Below, in pieces: positions 24,137-33,466 of a stretch of DNA of 64,000 nt. Under the pieces are notes generated by a model. The model worked only from the letters and a program-made list of their open reading frames with translations, was not told the origin of the DNA and made no database searches. How positions within the stretch are numbered: position 1 is the first letter of the stretch; each line of letters begins with the position of its first letter. The stretch is from contig DASYSL010000086.1 of the NCBI GenBank assembly GCA_036003365.1, positions 7,268 to 71,267 on the forward strand, in the 5' to 3' direction. The position numbers and the translations under genes were made by a program. The stretch comes from DASYSL01 sp036003365 (lineage in GTDB: Bacteria > Eisenbacteria > RBG-16-71-46 > DASYSL01).

Positions 24137-27100
24137 TTAGTTGCCCGCCTGACCCAGGAGCACCATGCGCTGGCTGTTGTTCTGGAACTGCACGCCAGGA
24201 GCCGACAGGCGATAGAAGTACACGCCCGAGGCAGCCTTCGTGCCGCTCGAAGTGACGCCGTCCCAGCGATAGAGGTTGTCCGCGCCCACATGACCCTCGA
24301 CGGTCGCCTCATGCACGAGACGGCCCGCGACGTTGTAGAAGCGGATCGTGACCTTCGCCGGCTGAGCCAGCGAGAACCGCACCGACGCCGCACCCGCAAC
24401 CGAGGGGTTGGGGAACGCGCCGCGCACGAAGTTCAGCGCCAGACCAGGAACGTCGCCCACGCCGATGACCGGGTTCACACGCGCGCACTGGTTGAACGCC
24501 GTCAACGCGTCGTTCATCCACTCGCGGCGACCGTAGTCGTTCGCGGCGATGTTCGACACCGCGGCAGTCGTCGGGTCCGAAGGACCACCCCAACCGCGCA
24601 GGTTGTCGAACGAGAAGCCGTCGAGCAGCGTGGCATAGAAGCGACCCGCGCCCGCGTCCAGACGACGATACACCGACGAATAGAACGGCCCAGCAGAGCC
24701 GGCACCACGGTCCGAGACGTCTTCGTAACGGGCCGCGCGCTCAGCACCGGGGACGCCACCATCGCGATCGATGATGTCGAGGATGCCCTGGCACGAGTTG
24801 AAGATGCCGTAACGGCGATTGGAGTGGAACGGATCGGCAGCACCCGGATCAGCATCCAGCGGCTTGAAGATGGCCACCGTCGACTGGTTCCCGGTGAAGT
24901 CGAAGTAGTTGTCCTGCACGAACAGGCCGCCCATGCGCGACAAGAGGATGCCGCACGAGGTTCCGGGCGAGGTGGCGAGATCCTGAGTCAGACCGTCACC
25001 GTTGCCCCAGAAGGCCTTCTCGTTCCCCGACGCCGCGCGGTCGAGCCACTGGTTGATCATACCCGCGTCGTCCGCCTGCTCCTGACCCGTGCCCGAGCCG
25101 TCATGCATGGCACCGGCCGACTCGTCGAGGTCCACGGAGTCCCAGATGATCGTGTTGTAGTAGCGGTCAAGCATGTCGACCGTCGGACCCTGCTTGCTCT
25201 GCCGGTCCGAAACGCCCGGATCGACACCGCCACCAGGGATGCGGCAACCAATACGGTCACCCTCTCCCGACTCGGAAGCGCGAATGTCGAACTTGTCGTA
25301 CGCCAGGCCCATCATGCCCAGGTTCGGCGACACGAAGCCGGCAGGATTGTTGACGTCGTTCGACGTGGCCACGGCCTTCCAGCCGCGGTCGGCGCCGTTG
25401 TCCGTGCCATAACCGAGCGAGTCGAGCGCGCCCACAACCGCGGGCTCGCCGCCGCGCCGGTCACCGGCATCGACGTAGAGCAAGCAAGCCAGACCGTTGC
25501 CGCCGAACCGCGTGTCCTTCCACATGTCGGGGAAGACATCGAAGCTGTCGAAACGGAGCTGGTCGAAGTAGCCGCCCATTCCGGTCTGCAGCGATACCGT
25601 CGTCGTATCCGGCGACATGTTCAGTAGCGCGTGCGTCCCGTCGGAAGCAGCCGAGCGACGGACGAAGTACTCGATGTGCGTACCGGGCGTGAACAGACCG
25701 TCCGGCAGAATCTTCGTGCCCTCTTTCGTCGTCGTACCCGCCGGATAACCATCACCGCTCGGCGGATAGGTCGTCCCGAGGGCCAAGCATGAGGCCGGGT
25801 CGCAGCAGAGGTTCGACTGGTTGACCGGGCCGCTGAAATCGATCACGTAGCAGTAGCTGACCGTCTTGGCGAGCACGCCCGAATTGGCGCCGCCGTGCGG
25901 ATCGGTCTCCTCGTAGGTGCCCTGCCAGTTGTCGGGCGCCGTCTGGCCGATGCTCTTGAACGCGACCGGATACAGCTGGGTCGCCTGAGCCGAGTCCATA
26001 CGCGCCGAGTTCCACGTGTTGGGATCCCACTTGGTGCCGCTGTGGTGAGCGCCCGCACCCGCAGGGGTGCCTACATCACCGTCGTTGGCCATGTACTGGC
26101 CCCAGAACGAACCGTCTCCAGGAACAGCCAGGTTGCCAGCAACGTTGCCCAGCGCCACGACCTTCAACAGCGCGCTGTTCACGTTGCCCTTGGTGGAGTA
26201 GTTGCCCGGACCCGGCTTGATACGGAAGACCAGGTCCATGCGCGCATCGGCGCCCGCCGAGGTGTAGAGGAGCGAGTCACCAGAGATGACGCCCTCACCA
26301 CCGCCCGTCTTGGCGTTGTTCAGACCGTCCTTCACCAGAGCGGTGACGGTGTCGAACCCAGCCGAGCCCGGAGCGATGCTCTCGTTGAACGGGAACGTGT
26401 CGCCCAAGAGGAACCAGAAGAAGGTGCTCAGAGACGGCTTCGCAGCGCCGGCTCCGGTGATGAAGCCCATGCGGATGTTGTCCCAGTACGTGCCGTCGGT
26501 CTGACCGCACGCCGTCGCCGAGAAGCGGGCGCAGCGCGTCTGGTTCTCGACCGCAACCTTGACCGAGTCCGCGTGAGCGATGTTGATGAAGGCGCCGAGG
26601 TCGCCAGGATCCGAGTCGTACGTGACGCAGACCGGCGTGCCGTAGTCATTGATGGCGCCCAGTGTGTTGACCGAGGACCACTCGACGTTCGTCGGTCCCT
26701 CGACCTGCTTCTCACCCGAGTTCGCCAGTGCCGGGTCGTACTTCACTTGGATCGCGTACCAGAAGAACACGCCCGAGAGACCGGCATCGTCGAAGCCAGA
26801 GTAGAAGTCGAACTGGAGGTTCGTGTTGCTGGCATCCGTCCGCAGCGTCGGGGGAGTCCCCTGCGCCGTGGCACGGCCCGAGAGATCGTGCAGGACGATC
26901 GTCGGGCTGATGGACCAGTTCTGCGACTCGAGGTGGAACGTGTGCGCCGGGTTGGCGCCCTCGGGGTCGTGGTTGGACTGGACCAGGATGTTCTCGCTCA
27001 GGTTACAGAACAGCTTGCCGCAAGGATCGGCGAACGGCAGGTCGTTCTGGTTGTGAATGTGGCCGTAGTACGCGGGCGAGCGGCCCGACGTGATCCACGA

Positions 27101-28399
27101 CGACGACGGCGAGTTCTCGACGAACGAGGCACCCGACCGCGTGAAGCGCGGCTTGATGTCGCTGGCCGACTCGAAGGTCGTCGTGCTGCCGTACACGCTC
27201 ACGTTGTCGACCACGACTGCTCCGGTCGTGGAGTTCCACGCCGAGGCCGTCGGGGTGCTCGCGGGACGAGCGTCATCGAAGAAACGGTTCGTCTTGACGC
27301 GGAGGACGACGCGAACCGAGCTCCAGCCCGTGCCAGCCGGAATCGCCAGGGGGCCCGTATTGGCCGTCGGTGCGACGCCCGTCACGGAGAAGAGGAGCTT
27401 CGGCGCAGCGGCGCCGCCGAGACTGAAATCGAGCGCATCCGAAAGATAGCGGTGAGCCTTGTCATAGACTCCCGACTCCTTCGGGGCGCCGATCCATACT
27501 TCGAACGAGTCCACCGGCTCTGCACCCGAGTTGGCGAGGCAGACCAGGTTGGCGCTCGAGAACGGATCGGGGGTGAACCAGCCACCACCGTTGCCCGGAG
27601 AAGTGCCCGGATCCGTCGTCCCGCCGTTGTTCAGCTCGGGACGGTAATCCATCGAGATCGTTCCGGCGCCGGTGTAGGTGAAGTCCCTGTACAGGAGCTG
27701 GTCCCACTGCGACGCGTAACCAGGCCAAGCGCTACGGATGTTCGACGAAGTCGCGCGGAAATCCACGTGCTCCTCGTCCGCCGTGTACTTGTTGTTGGTG
27801 TACGAATCGGTGGGAGCATTGGCATCACCGGACATGCGCAGACCGCACCAAGCCGATCCGTTGCCCGTGATGTTGCTGGCGAATCCAGGAGCCACGCGGC
27901 CCGTGTCAGGCACCGACGTGAGGTTGTCCTGGTGCCACACGCCGGCCAGACCGTGCATGCGCGTCGCGCGGCCGTTGGCGAAGCGATTGACCGTGAGGTT
28001 GTGGTCGCCGTTGTTGATGTCGTTGCCGAAATCGTAGTACCAGAACGGCCGGCTTACGGTCGTCAGGTACTTCGTGGTGCCGTCCGACGCCTGCGGGGCC
28101 TGGACGAACTCCCAGAACTGGGAGGAGTCCGTGCCCGTGATGTCGCCGGCATAGTAGGGCGTATCGAAATCCCACTTGCCGCCCACACCGACCTTGTTGG
28201 GATCGGTGCTCGACGCCAAGAAGCCGTACCAAACGGTGGCCGCGGCTGCGGTCGAGAATCCCGACCGATAGCGCGGGGCGTTCAGTGCCGGCTTCTTCAC
28301 GGCAACGTCCTGGTCGGTGGTCTGCGCAAGGGCAAAGCCCTGGCCCAGAACCATCGTTCCCAGCACGAGGCCGAGAAGCAGAGCAAGGAAACGACGCAT
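24137..28399 (-). CDS. Very large exported protein with FlgD-like C-terminal domain
   Basis: A 1420-residue precursor. ATG 28399 follows GGAGG with 8-base spacing and begins a classical signal peptide (MRRFLALLLGLVLGTMVLGQ, cleavage near ALAQ). The mature chain is acidic, rich in Gly, Asp, Asn, Ser and Trp, and beta-like throughout, with many Trp/Tyr-Gly motifs and a few paired cysteines (CGKLFCNLS, CCDPASC). No catalytic signature is recognised. The last ~85 residues form the shared tail: VTIRFYNVAGRLVHEATV, YRWDGVTSSG and ASGVYFYRLSAPG. It is monocistronic with a strong terminator, which suggests high expression. It could be a surface-layer or secreted structural protein; that is inference only. 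Confidence 0.88.
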   Translation of the reverse strand: MRRFLALLLGLVLGTMVLGQGFALAQTTDQDVAVKKPALNAPRYRSGFSTAAAATVWYGFLASSTDPNKVGVGGKWDFDTPYYAGDITGTDSSQFWEFVQAPQASDGTTKYLTTVSRPFWYYDFGNDINNGDHNLTVNRFANGRATRMHGLAGVWHQDNLTSVPDTGRVAPGFASNITGNGSAWCGLRMSGDANAPTDSYTNNKYTADEEHVDFRATSSNIRSAWPGYASQWDQLLYRDFTYTGAGTISMDYRPELNNGGTTDPGTSPGNGGGWFTPDPFSSANLVCLANSGAEPVDSFEVWIGAPKESGVYDKAHRYLSDALDFSLGGAAAPKLLFSVTGVAPTANTGPLAIPAGTGWSSVRVVLRVKTNRFFDDARPASTPTASAWNSTTGAVVVDNVSVYGSTTTFESASDIKPRFTRSGASFVENSPSSSWITSGRSPAYYGHIHNQNDLPFADPCGKLFCNLSENILVQSNHDPEGANPAHTFHLESQNWSISPTIVLHDLSGRATAQGTPPTLRTDASNTNLQFDFYSGFDDAGLSGVFFWYAIQVKYDPALANSGEKQVEGPTNVEWSSVNTLGAINDYGTPVCVTYDSDPGDLGAFINIAHADSVKVAVENQTRCARFSATACGQTDGTYWDNIRMGFITGAGAAKPSLSTFFWFLLGDTFPFNESIAPGSAGFDTVTALVKDGLNNAKTGGGEGVISGDSLLYTSAGADARMDLVFRIKPGPGNYSTKGNVNSALLKVVALGNVAGNLAVPGDGSFWGQYMANDGDVGTPAGAGAHHSGTKWDPNTWNSARMDSAQATQLYPVAFKSIGQTAPDNWQGTYEETDPHGGANSGVLAKTVSYCYVIDFSGPVNQSNLCCDPASCLALGTTYPPSGDGYPAGTTTKEGTKILPDGLFTPGTHIEYFVRRSAASDGTHALLNMSPDTTTVSLQTGMGGYFDQLRFDSFDVFPDMWKDTRFGGNGLACLLYVDAGDRRGGEPAVVGALDSLGYGTDNGADRGWKAVATSNDVNNPAGFVSPNLGMMGLAYDKFDIRASESGEGDRIGCRIPGGGVDPGVSDRQSKQGPTVDMLDRYYNTIIWDSVDLDESAGAMHDGSGTGQEQADDAGMINQWLDRAASGNEKAFWGNGDGLTQDLATSPGTSCGILLSRMGGLFVQDNYFDFTGNQSTVAIFKPLDADPGAADPFHSNRRYGIFNSCQGILDIIDRDGGVPGAERAARYEDVSDRGAGSAGPFYSSVYRRLDAGAGRFYATLLDGFSFDNLRGWGGPSDPTTAAVSNIAANDYGRREWMNDALTAFNQCARVNPVIGVGDVPGLALNFVRGAFPNPSVAGAASVRFSLAQPAKVTIRFYNVAGRLVHEATVEGHVGADNLYRWDGVTSSGTKAASGVYFYRLSAPGVQFQNNSQRMVLLGQAGN

Positions 28400-29102
28400 G
28401 TTGTCAGCCTCCAACGAGACGGCTCGAGTCCGCCTCTGAGAGTAGAGAGAACGACTCCCGGGAGGAGTATCCAGAAGAACAATCCGACGCGCCGGCTTCA
28501 CCCGCCCGAGAACCTTGTCCGCTCGCAATCCATCCGGCGACGACCCCGTTCCGGTGCGCGATGGCAGACATGGGTGAAGAGGATTTCGGTTTTCTCAAGG
28601 AACCGCCTCCGACTTCGCAATGCGTATGCATGCAATTGCGAGTGCGAGCGAGGTGTCGTTTCTGGTGGCGCATCCGGGAGAACGGAGAAATCGAGCATTC
28701 GCCGACATGGATGCACCGGTGTGGCATCTTTGGAGAATCCGGCCTCGCATCACCCCTTTCCGAATCCATGATGGTGGTCGACTCCGAACGAATCGACGCG
28801 ATTACGAGTGCGCGAATCACGTCGAAACACGTCCGCGTCCTCTCGCGAGGACGGAAGCAAGCCTTAGGGATGAAGATGAAGCCAAGTCCTGCACTCACCC
28901 CGGCAGCGATCGGAATCCATTCGACTGTTCCCAACTCCCATCGTCCGAAATGCGGCCCTTCGGGTCGGGCTGCTCGTCACGCCTCGGACAGGCGCGGGGG
29001 AATGCCACTGGGTGTAAAACAACACAACCGTAGGGTTTACATGATCATTGCGTCAAGCAGATTTTGCCTACAAACACCGTGCCAGCAGGTCGAAAGGGGA
29101 GT
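28400..29102. other. Gene-free region of 703 bp
   Basis: The longest gap in the window. Open frames exist on both strands, but none has a ribosome site with a sensible start and a protein-like composition, and their products are rich in Arg/Ser/Pro as expected of chance. GC is visibly lower than in flanking genes (28600-29070). It should contain the promoter of the large exported protein, but no strong -35/-10 pair was found. It may be a decayed gene. Confidence 0.5.
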
Positions 29103-30413
29103 TCACTGAGCGGTCAGGTGGCCGTCCTCGATCGCGTAACGCCGTGTGCGCCAAGCATCCAGACGCGGATCCTGGCTGGCCACGAGGGCCGCGCCACCGG
29201 TCGAAGCGAAGCGTCTCAAGGTGGTTTCGAGAACCGAAACTCCAGCTCGGTCGAGCCCCGTCGAGGGCTCGTCCAGAAGCCAGAGGCCGGCGTTCTGGGC
29301 CAGCAGTCCGGCCCACGCCGCGCGCCGCCGCTCGCCGTGACTGAGTGCTGTGGGCGGGCGCGCCCCATGCGCCGCCGGATCCAATCCCACTTCGGCGAGC
29401 GCCGCACGCACGTCGCGCTCACGCTCGTGCCCGGAGCGCTTCGATCCCATCGCGACGTCTTCACCGACGGTCGTCGAGACGAGTTGGTCCTCGGGTGACT
29501 GCAGGAGCACGCCGAGGCGCGCGCTGCCTGCGAGCTCGATCGCGCCCTGTTGCGGCTCGAGGACGCCCGCGAGAAGCAGAAGAAGCGTCGTCTTGCCGGC
29601 GCCGCTCGCGCCCGTGAGCAGGACGATCTCCCCCGCTCCGATCTCGAGATCGACGCCGCACACGAGCGGTGTCGCAGGCGCGTATCCGAACCCAAGTGAA
29701 CGCGCGCGCAGGAGTGCGGGGCCAGGCGCGAACGATTCCAGTCCCCCGGCATCGCGCTCGAGCGGGTCATCCGTTGCCGCGGCGAGCCGGCCGCGCTCGA
29801 GCCTGAGCCGGCGATCGGCGGCCGCCCATTCTTCCTCGAGCTGGGTGACGAAAACGGCACCGCGGCCGCGCTCCACCTCGCGCCGCACCAGTGCCCGCAA
29901 GCGCTCGCGCGCGCGCGCGTCGAGATAGACGCCGGGCTCGTCGAGGACCAGATAGCGCGGATCGCCGGCGAGGGCGGCGGCCAGTCCGAGCCGGCTCTTC
30001 TCGCCGCCCGAGAGGCTCTGCGGCGTGCGGCCGGCGAGGGCGGCGAGATCGAATTCCTCGACCATCCGGCGCACACGCTCGCGGATGGCCGCGCGCTCCC
30101 AACCCAGATTCTCGAGCGGGAAGGCGATCTCTTCTTCGAGGGTGGGCGCGACCAGCTGGCCTTCGGGCTCCTGGAACACCATGCCCACGGCGCGCCGCCC
30201 GGGCTCGTGCGGGGCGAGCGCCACGCCATCGGCGAGCACGCTGCCGGCGCGCGGCCCCAGCAAGCCGGCCAGCGCCAGGCAGAAGAGACTCTTGCCGCCC
30301 CCGTTGGCGCCGGTCAGCGCCACCCACTCGCCGGGGGCGAGCGCGAAGTCGAGATCGCGGAGCACGAGCGGACCGCCCGGCGGCCCCACGGCCAGACCGC
30401 GCGCTTCGAGCAT
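29103..30413 (-). CDS. ECF-type ABC transporter ATPase, two nucleotide-binding domains fused
   Basis: 436 residues from ATG 30413, 15 bp after larC. Two complete ABC ATPase domains are joined. The first has Walker A GANGGGKS at 35-42, signature SLSGGEKSRLG and Walker B YLVLDEPGVYLD. The second has Walker A GASGAGKT at 268-275, a variant signature ALSHGERRRAA and LWLLDEPSTGLD. This double layout matches energy-coupling-factor (CbiO/EcfA-like) ATPases that power uptake of metals or vitamins. No S- or T-component gene is adjacent in the window. Position at the end of the larB-larC run suggests nickel or cobalt supply, which is inference from context. The His in the second signature is an oddity that may make that site less active. 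Confidence 0.88.
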   Translation of the reverse strand: MLEARGLAVGPPGGPLVLRDLDFALAPGEWVALTGANGGGKSLFCLALAGLLGPRAGSVLADGVALAPHEPGRRAVGMVFQEPEGQLVAPTLEEEIAFPLENLGWERAAIRERVRRMVEEFDLAALAGRTPQSLSGGEKSRLGLAAALAGDPRYLVLDEPGVYLDARARERLRALVRREVERGRGAVFVTQLEEEWAAADRRLRLERGRLAAATDDPLERDAGGLESFAPGPALLRARSLGFGYAPATPLVCGVDLEIGAGEIVLLTGASGAGKTTLLLLLAGVLEPQQGAIELAGSARLGVLLQSPEDQLVSTTVGEDVAMGSKRSGHERERDVRAALAEVGLDPAAHGARPPTALSHGERRRAAWAGLLAQNAGLWLLDEPSTGLDRAGVSVLETTLRRFASTGGAALVASQDPRLDAWRTRRYAIEDGHLTAQ

Positions 30414-30428
30414 GGCGGTTGGGGCTTT

Positions 30429-31610
30429 CTAGTGTCCGCCGTTCCAGGCGGCGAGGACGGATCGCGACAGCTCGAGCAGCGGAATGCCCGTCTTCTCGGC
30501 GAGGGCGGCGAGACTTTCGTACTCGGGCATGAGACGGCGCGTGCCGTCGGGCAGCAGGGCTTCCTTGGCGGCCACGCGCCCGTGCGGCGTGTCGATCTCC
30601 ACCGCGCGCCGCGCCAGCTCGATCCGCTCCTCGCGGCGCACGCGCACACCGAGCGTGGGCGACTCGCGGAAGAGCAGGCCGGCCAGCGCGTCCTCCTGCC
30701 CGGGATCGCACAGGCAGGTGACGAGGATGCCCGGCCGTCCCTTCTTCATCTGAATGGCCGTGAGGAAGGCGTCGCGCGCGCCGGCCGCGAGGAGCCCCGG
30801 CACCAAGGTGGCGATGACTTGCGGCGAGGCGTCGTCGAGCGCGGTCTCGAGCACCATGACCGTGCGGCGGCCGAGCCCCGGCTCCGCGCCTTCGGACGTG
30901 TCGCCGACGAAGAGCCGGAGCACGTTGGGCTGCTCGGCGAGATCGCGTCCGCCGGCGCCCACGCCCTGGGCCCGGACGCGAAACGCAGGCGCCCATCCCC
31001 AGCGGCGGACGAGCGTGGTGAGAAGCGCAGCCCCCGTGGGCGTCACCAATTCGGCCTGCACGTCGGGCATCTCCACCGGCACGCCGCGCAGAAGCTCGGC
31101 GGTGGCCGGCGCCGGCACCGGCAGCACGCCGTGCTCGGTCTGCACGCGGCCGCGCCCCAGCGGCAGCGCCGAGGCGTAAACCTCCTCGACACCGAGACTC
31201 TCGAGACCCCAGCAGGTGCCGACGAAATCGATCAGCGCGTCGACCGCGCCGACCTCGTGAAAGTGAATCTTGTCCACCGTCGTGCCGTGAACCTTGGCCT
31301 CGGCCTCGGCGAGCCGCTCGAAGGCGCTCATGGCCCGCGTCTTGGCTCGCTCGGGCACGTCGGCCGCCATCACGCGCTCGCGCACCTGGTGCAGGTGGCG
31401 CGTGGGCTGGGCTTGGCCCACGTCCACGCTCACGCGCGCCGCCTCGATGGCGCCGCGGCGGGCCCGCCCCACGCTCACCGTCACGCCGCTCAAGCCGAGC
31501 TTCTGGGGCAAGGACTCGAGCTCCGCTTGGGCCCAACCGGCGTCGACCAAGGCACCCAAGAGCATGTCGCCGCTGGCGCCCGAGAAGCAGTCGAAGTAGG
31601 CGACGATCAC
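30429..31610 (-). CDS. larC: Nickel-pincer cofactor nickel chelatase/insertase LarC
   Basis: 393 residues, GTG start at 31610 overlapping the larB stop by 4 bp, with GGAG nine bases upstream. The N-terminus AYFDCFSGASGDMLLGALVD is the LarC signature. KIHFHEVGAVDALIDFVG and PTGAALLTTL follow, and the C-terminal half has ETALDDASPQVIATL and a ferredoxin-like end. LarC inserts nickel into the pyridinium bis-thiocarboxylate nucleotide to give the NPN cofactor of lactate racemase-type enzymes, using CTP. In Lactobacillus the protein needs a programmed frameshift (larC1/larC2); here it is one uninterrupted frame. LarB is encoded immediately upstream; LarE and a LarA-type enzyme are not in the window. 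Confidence 0.93.
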   Translation of the reverse strand: MIVAYFDCFSGASGDMLLGALVDAGWAQAELESLPQKLGLSGVTVSVGRARRGAIEAARVSVDVGQAQPTRHLHQVRERVMAADVPERAKTRAMSAFERLAEAEAKVHGTTVDKIHFHEVGAVDALIDFVGTCWGLESLGVEEVYASALPLGRGRVQTEHGVLPVPAPATAELLRGVPVEMPDVQAELVTPTGAALLTTLVRRWGWAPAFRVRAQGVGAGGRDLAEQPNVLRLFVGDTSEGAEPGLGRRTVMVLETALDDASPQVIATLVPGLLAAGARDAFLTAIQMKKGRPGILVTCLCDPGQEDALAGLLFRESPTLGVRVRREERIELARRAVEIDTPHGRVAAKEALLPDGTRRLMPEYESLAALAEKTGIPLLELSRSVLAAWNGGH

Positions 31611-32380
31611 GCGCCGTTTCTCCGCGCGCTGCGCCCGCGCCGCGCGGCGAGCGCGTTGACGCGATGGGCGGCGAAGGCGGCGCCGAATCCATTGTCGATG
31701 TTGACCACGGCGACGCCGGGCGCGCACGAGTTGAGCATGCCGAGCAAGGCGGCGAGCCCATGGAAGGAGGCGCCGTAGCCCACGCTCGTGGGCACGGCGA
31801 AGACCGGCCGCGCGGTGAGGCCGCCGACCACGCTGGGGAGCGCCCCTTCCATGCCCGCGACCACGATCACCGCGTTGGCGGCGCGCACGCTCGGGCTCTT
31901 GAGAAGGATGCGGTGCAACCCCGCCACGCCCACGTCCACCAGGCGCTCGACGCGGCTGCCCAGCGCGCGCAGCGTCTCGACCGCCTCCTCGGCCACCGGA
32001 AGATCGGAGGTCCCGGCCGAGACCACGCATACGCGACCGAGCGCGGCCGGGGCCCGGCCCACGAAAACGGTGCGCGCGCGATCGTTCACGCGCGCCTCCG
32101 GAAAGACGCCGACGAGGGCGGCCCGCGTGTCCTCGCTCGCGCGCGTGATCAGGCAGCGGCCGGCGCGGCGCACGATGCGGCGCGCGATCTCGACCACCTG
32201 CGCGGGCGTCTTGCCCGCCGCGTACACGACCTCGGGCGCGCCGGTGCGGCGCTTGCGGTCGTGATCGAGGGTGGCGTACGGCAAAGCATCGCCGCCGCCA
32301 TTCTGGAGAAGGCGCGCCAGCAGCTTCTCGAGCGGCTCGCCGCGGCGGGCGCCGCGGCCGGCGCCGCCGCGCGACTTCAC
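31607..32380 (-). CDS. larB: Pyridinium-3,5-biscarboxylic acid mononucleotide synthase LarB
   Basis: 257 residues from the GTG at 32380, which overlaps the dus stop (GTGA). The N-terminal region carries LPYATLDHDRKRRTGAPEVVYAAGKTP, the LarB-specific part. The C-terminal half (~125-250) is PurE-like: VCVVSAGTSDLPVAEEA, DVGVAGLHRIL, VVAGMEGALPSVVGGL and the glycine-rich end VPTSVGYG. LarB carboxylates and hydrolyses nicotinic acid adenine dinucleotide, the first step of nickel-pincer cofactor synthesis. The product goes to LarE and then LarC. It is translationally coupled to larC. NadE upstream in the same run uses the same NaAD pool, so NAD and NPN synthesis may be co-expressed. Confidence 0.92.
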   Translation of the reverse strand: MKSRGGAGRGARRGEPLEKLLARLLQNGGGDALPYATLDHDRKRRTGAPEVVYAAGKTPAQVVEIARRIVRRAGRCLITRASEDTRAALVGVFPEARVNDRARTVFVGRAPAALGRVCVVSAGTSDLPVAEEAVETLRALGSRVERLVDVGVAGLHRILLKSPSVRAANAVIVVAGMEGALPSVVGGLTARPVFAVPTSVGYGASFHGLAALLGMLNSCAPGVAVVNIDNGFGAAFAAHRVNALAARRGRSARRNGA

Positions 32381-33432
32381 ACGCCGACCGGCTCGCTCCA
32401 CGCTTCCTCCACGCGGTATCCCTCGCCGCTCTCGAGCCGGCCCAAGTAAGAGAGGAGAAGCTCTTCGATCTCGACCGCGGTGGTGGCGCGGTTGGCGCTC
32501 TCCTTCACGGTCGCGGCGCGCGGCAGACCCTTCAGGTACCAGGCCACGTGCTTGCGCATCTCGCGCACGGCCACCGACTCGCCCACCACCGTCGCCAGGA
32601 GTCCGAGCTGGCGCAGGCAGCCTTCCATGCGCTCGCGCGGCGTCGCCGGCGCCACGACGCGCCCGTGGTCGAGCAGGGCGCGAGTCTCGCGGAAGATCCA
32701 CGGATTGCCGAAGGCGGCGCGTCCGATCATCACCCCCGCCGCCCCGGTCTCGTTCAACAAACGCACGGCCTCGGAGGCCGAGGTCACGTCACCGTTGCCG
32801 ACCACCGGAATCGACACCGCAGCCTGCGCGTCGCGAATCATGTCCCAGTTGGCCTTGCCCTCGAAGCCCTGCGAGCGCGTGCGCGCGTGCATGGCCACCA
32901 GCGCCACCCCCGCGGCCGCGAAGAGGCGCGTCACCTCGACGCCGTTCTGTTGCGAATTGTCCCACCCGCAGCGCGTCTTGGCGGTGACCGGAAGCGTGCT
33001 CGCCCCGACCACGGCGCGCACCACGTCCTCGAGCAGAGGCAGATTGCAGAGCAGCGCGGCGCCAGCCTCCCGCGTCACGACTTTATGCACGGGGCAGCCG
33101 ATGTTGAGATCGACGAAGTCGGGACGCACCTCTTCCGGCAGGTCGCACACGATGCGCGCCGCCTCGGCCATCACCGCCGGATCGGAGCCGAAGAGCTGCA
33201 CGCCCATGGGCCGCTCGGCGGGATAGAAATGGAGATAGCGAAGCGTCTTCCGGTTGCCGCGCACGAGCCCGTCGGCGCTCACCAGCTCGGTGCACACCGA
33301 GGCCGCCCCCTGCTCGCGACAGAGCAGGCGGAAAGGCGCGTCGCTCACGCCCGCGAGCGGCGCGAGCATGACCGGCGAGGCGAGGGTGATGGGTCCCAGC
33401 TTCAGGGGACGAAGGTCGGCAATGGACGACAA
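32377..33432 (-). CDS. dus: tRNA-dihydrouridine synthase (DusB-like)
   Basis: About 351 residues. A TTG start at 33432 is the only usable codon close to the conserved N-terminus (LKLGPITLASPVMLAPLAG); no strong ribosome site is seen, so the start is uncertain. The FMN barrel carries GVSDAPFRLLCREQG, then DLNIGCPVHKVV with the catalytic Cys at about 113. KTRCGWD, MHARTRSQGFEG, VVGNGDVTSASEAV and GVMIGRAAFGNPWIF follow. The helical domain at the C-terminus includes RKHVAWYLKGLP. Dus enzymes reduce specific uridines in tRNA D-loops with NADPH. It sits between a HAD phosphatase and larB in a tightly packed minus-strand run; the link to larB appears to be only positional. Confidence 0.92.
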   Translation of the reverse strand: MSSIADLRPLKLGPITLASPVMLAPLAGVSDAPFRLLCREQGAASVCTELVSADGLVRGNRKTLRYLHFYPAERPMGVQLFGSDPAVMAEAARIVCDLPEEVRPDFVDLNIGCPVHKVVTREAGAALLCNLPLLEDVVRAVVGASTLPVTAKTRCGWDNSQQNGVEVTRLFAAAGVALVAMHARTRSQGFEGKANWDMIRDAQAAVSIPVVGNGDVTSASEAVRLLNETGAAGVMIGRAAFGNPWIFRETRALLDHGRVVAPATPRERMEGCLRQLGLLATVVGESVAVREMRKHVAWYLKGLPRAATVKESANRATTAVEIEELLLSYLGRLESGEGYRVEEAWSEPVGV

Positions 33433-33466
33433 GGCGGTTTCCGATCGCGCGCGATGGACGATACCG

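Noticed and set aside
25895..28771. Plus-strand 958-codon frame antisense to the 1420-residue protein
   Set aside because: Arg/Val-rich shadow without start signals; the minus-strand gene has a signal peptide, a ribosome site and a terminator.
28404..28934. Minus-strand frame of 176 codons with a hydrophobic N-terminus
   Set aside because: No ribosome site, later sequence looks random, and it would abut the leader of the large exported gene; kept as part of the gene-free region.
29103..30413. Two separate ABC ATPase genes
   Set aside because: The frame is continuous with both Walker A/B sets in one ORF and no internal start with a ribosome site.
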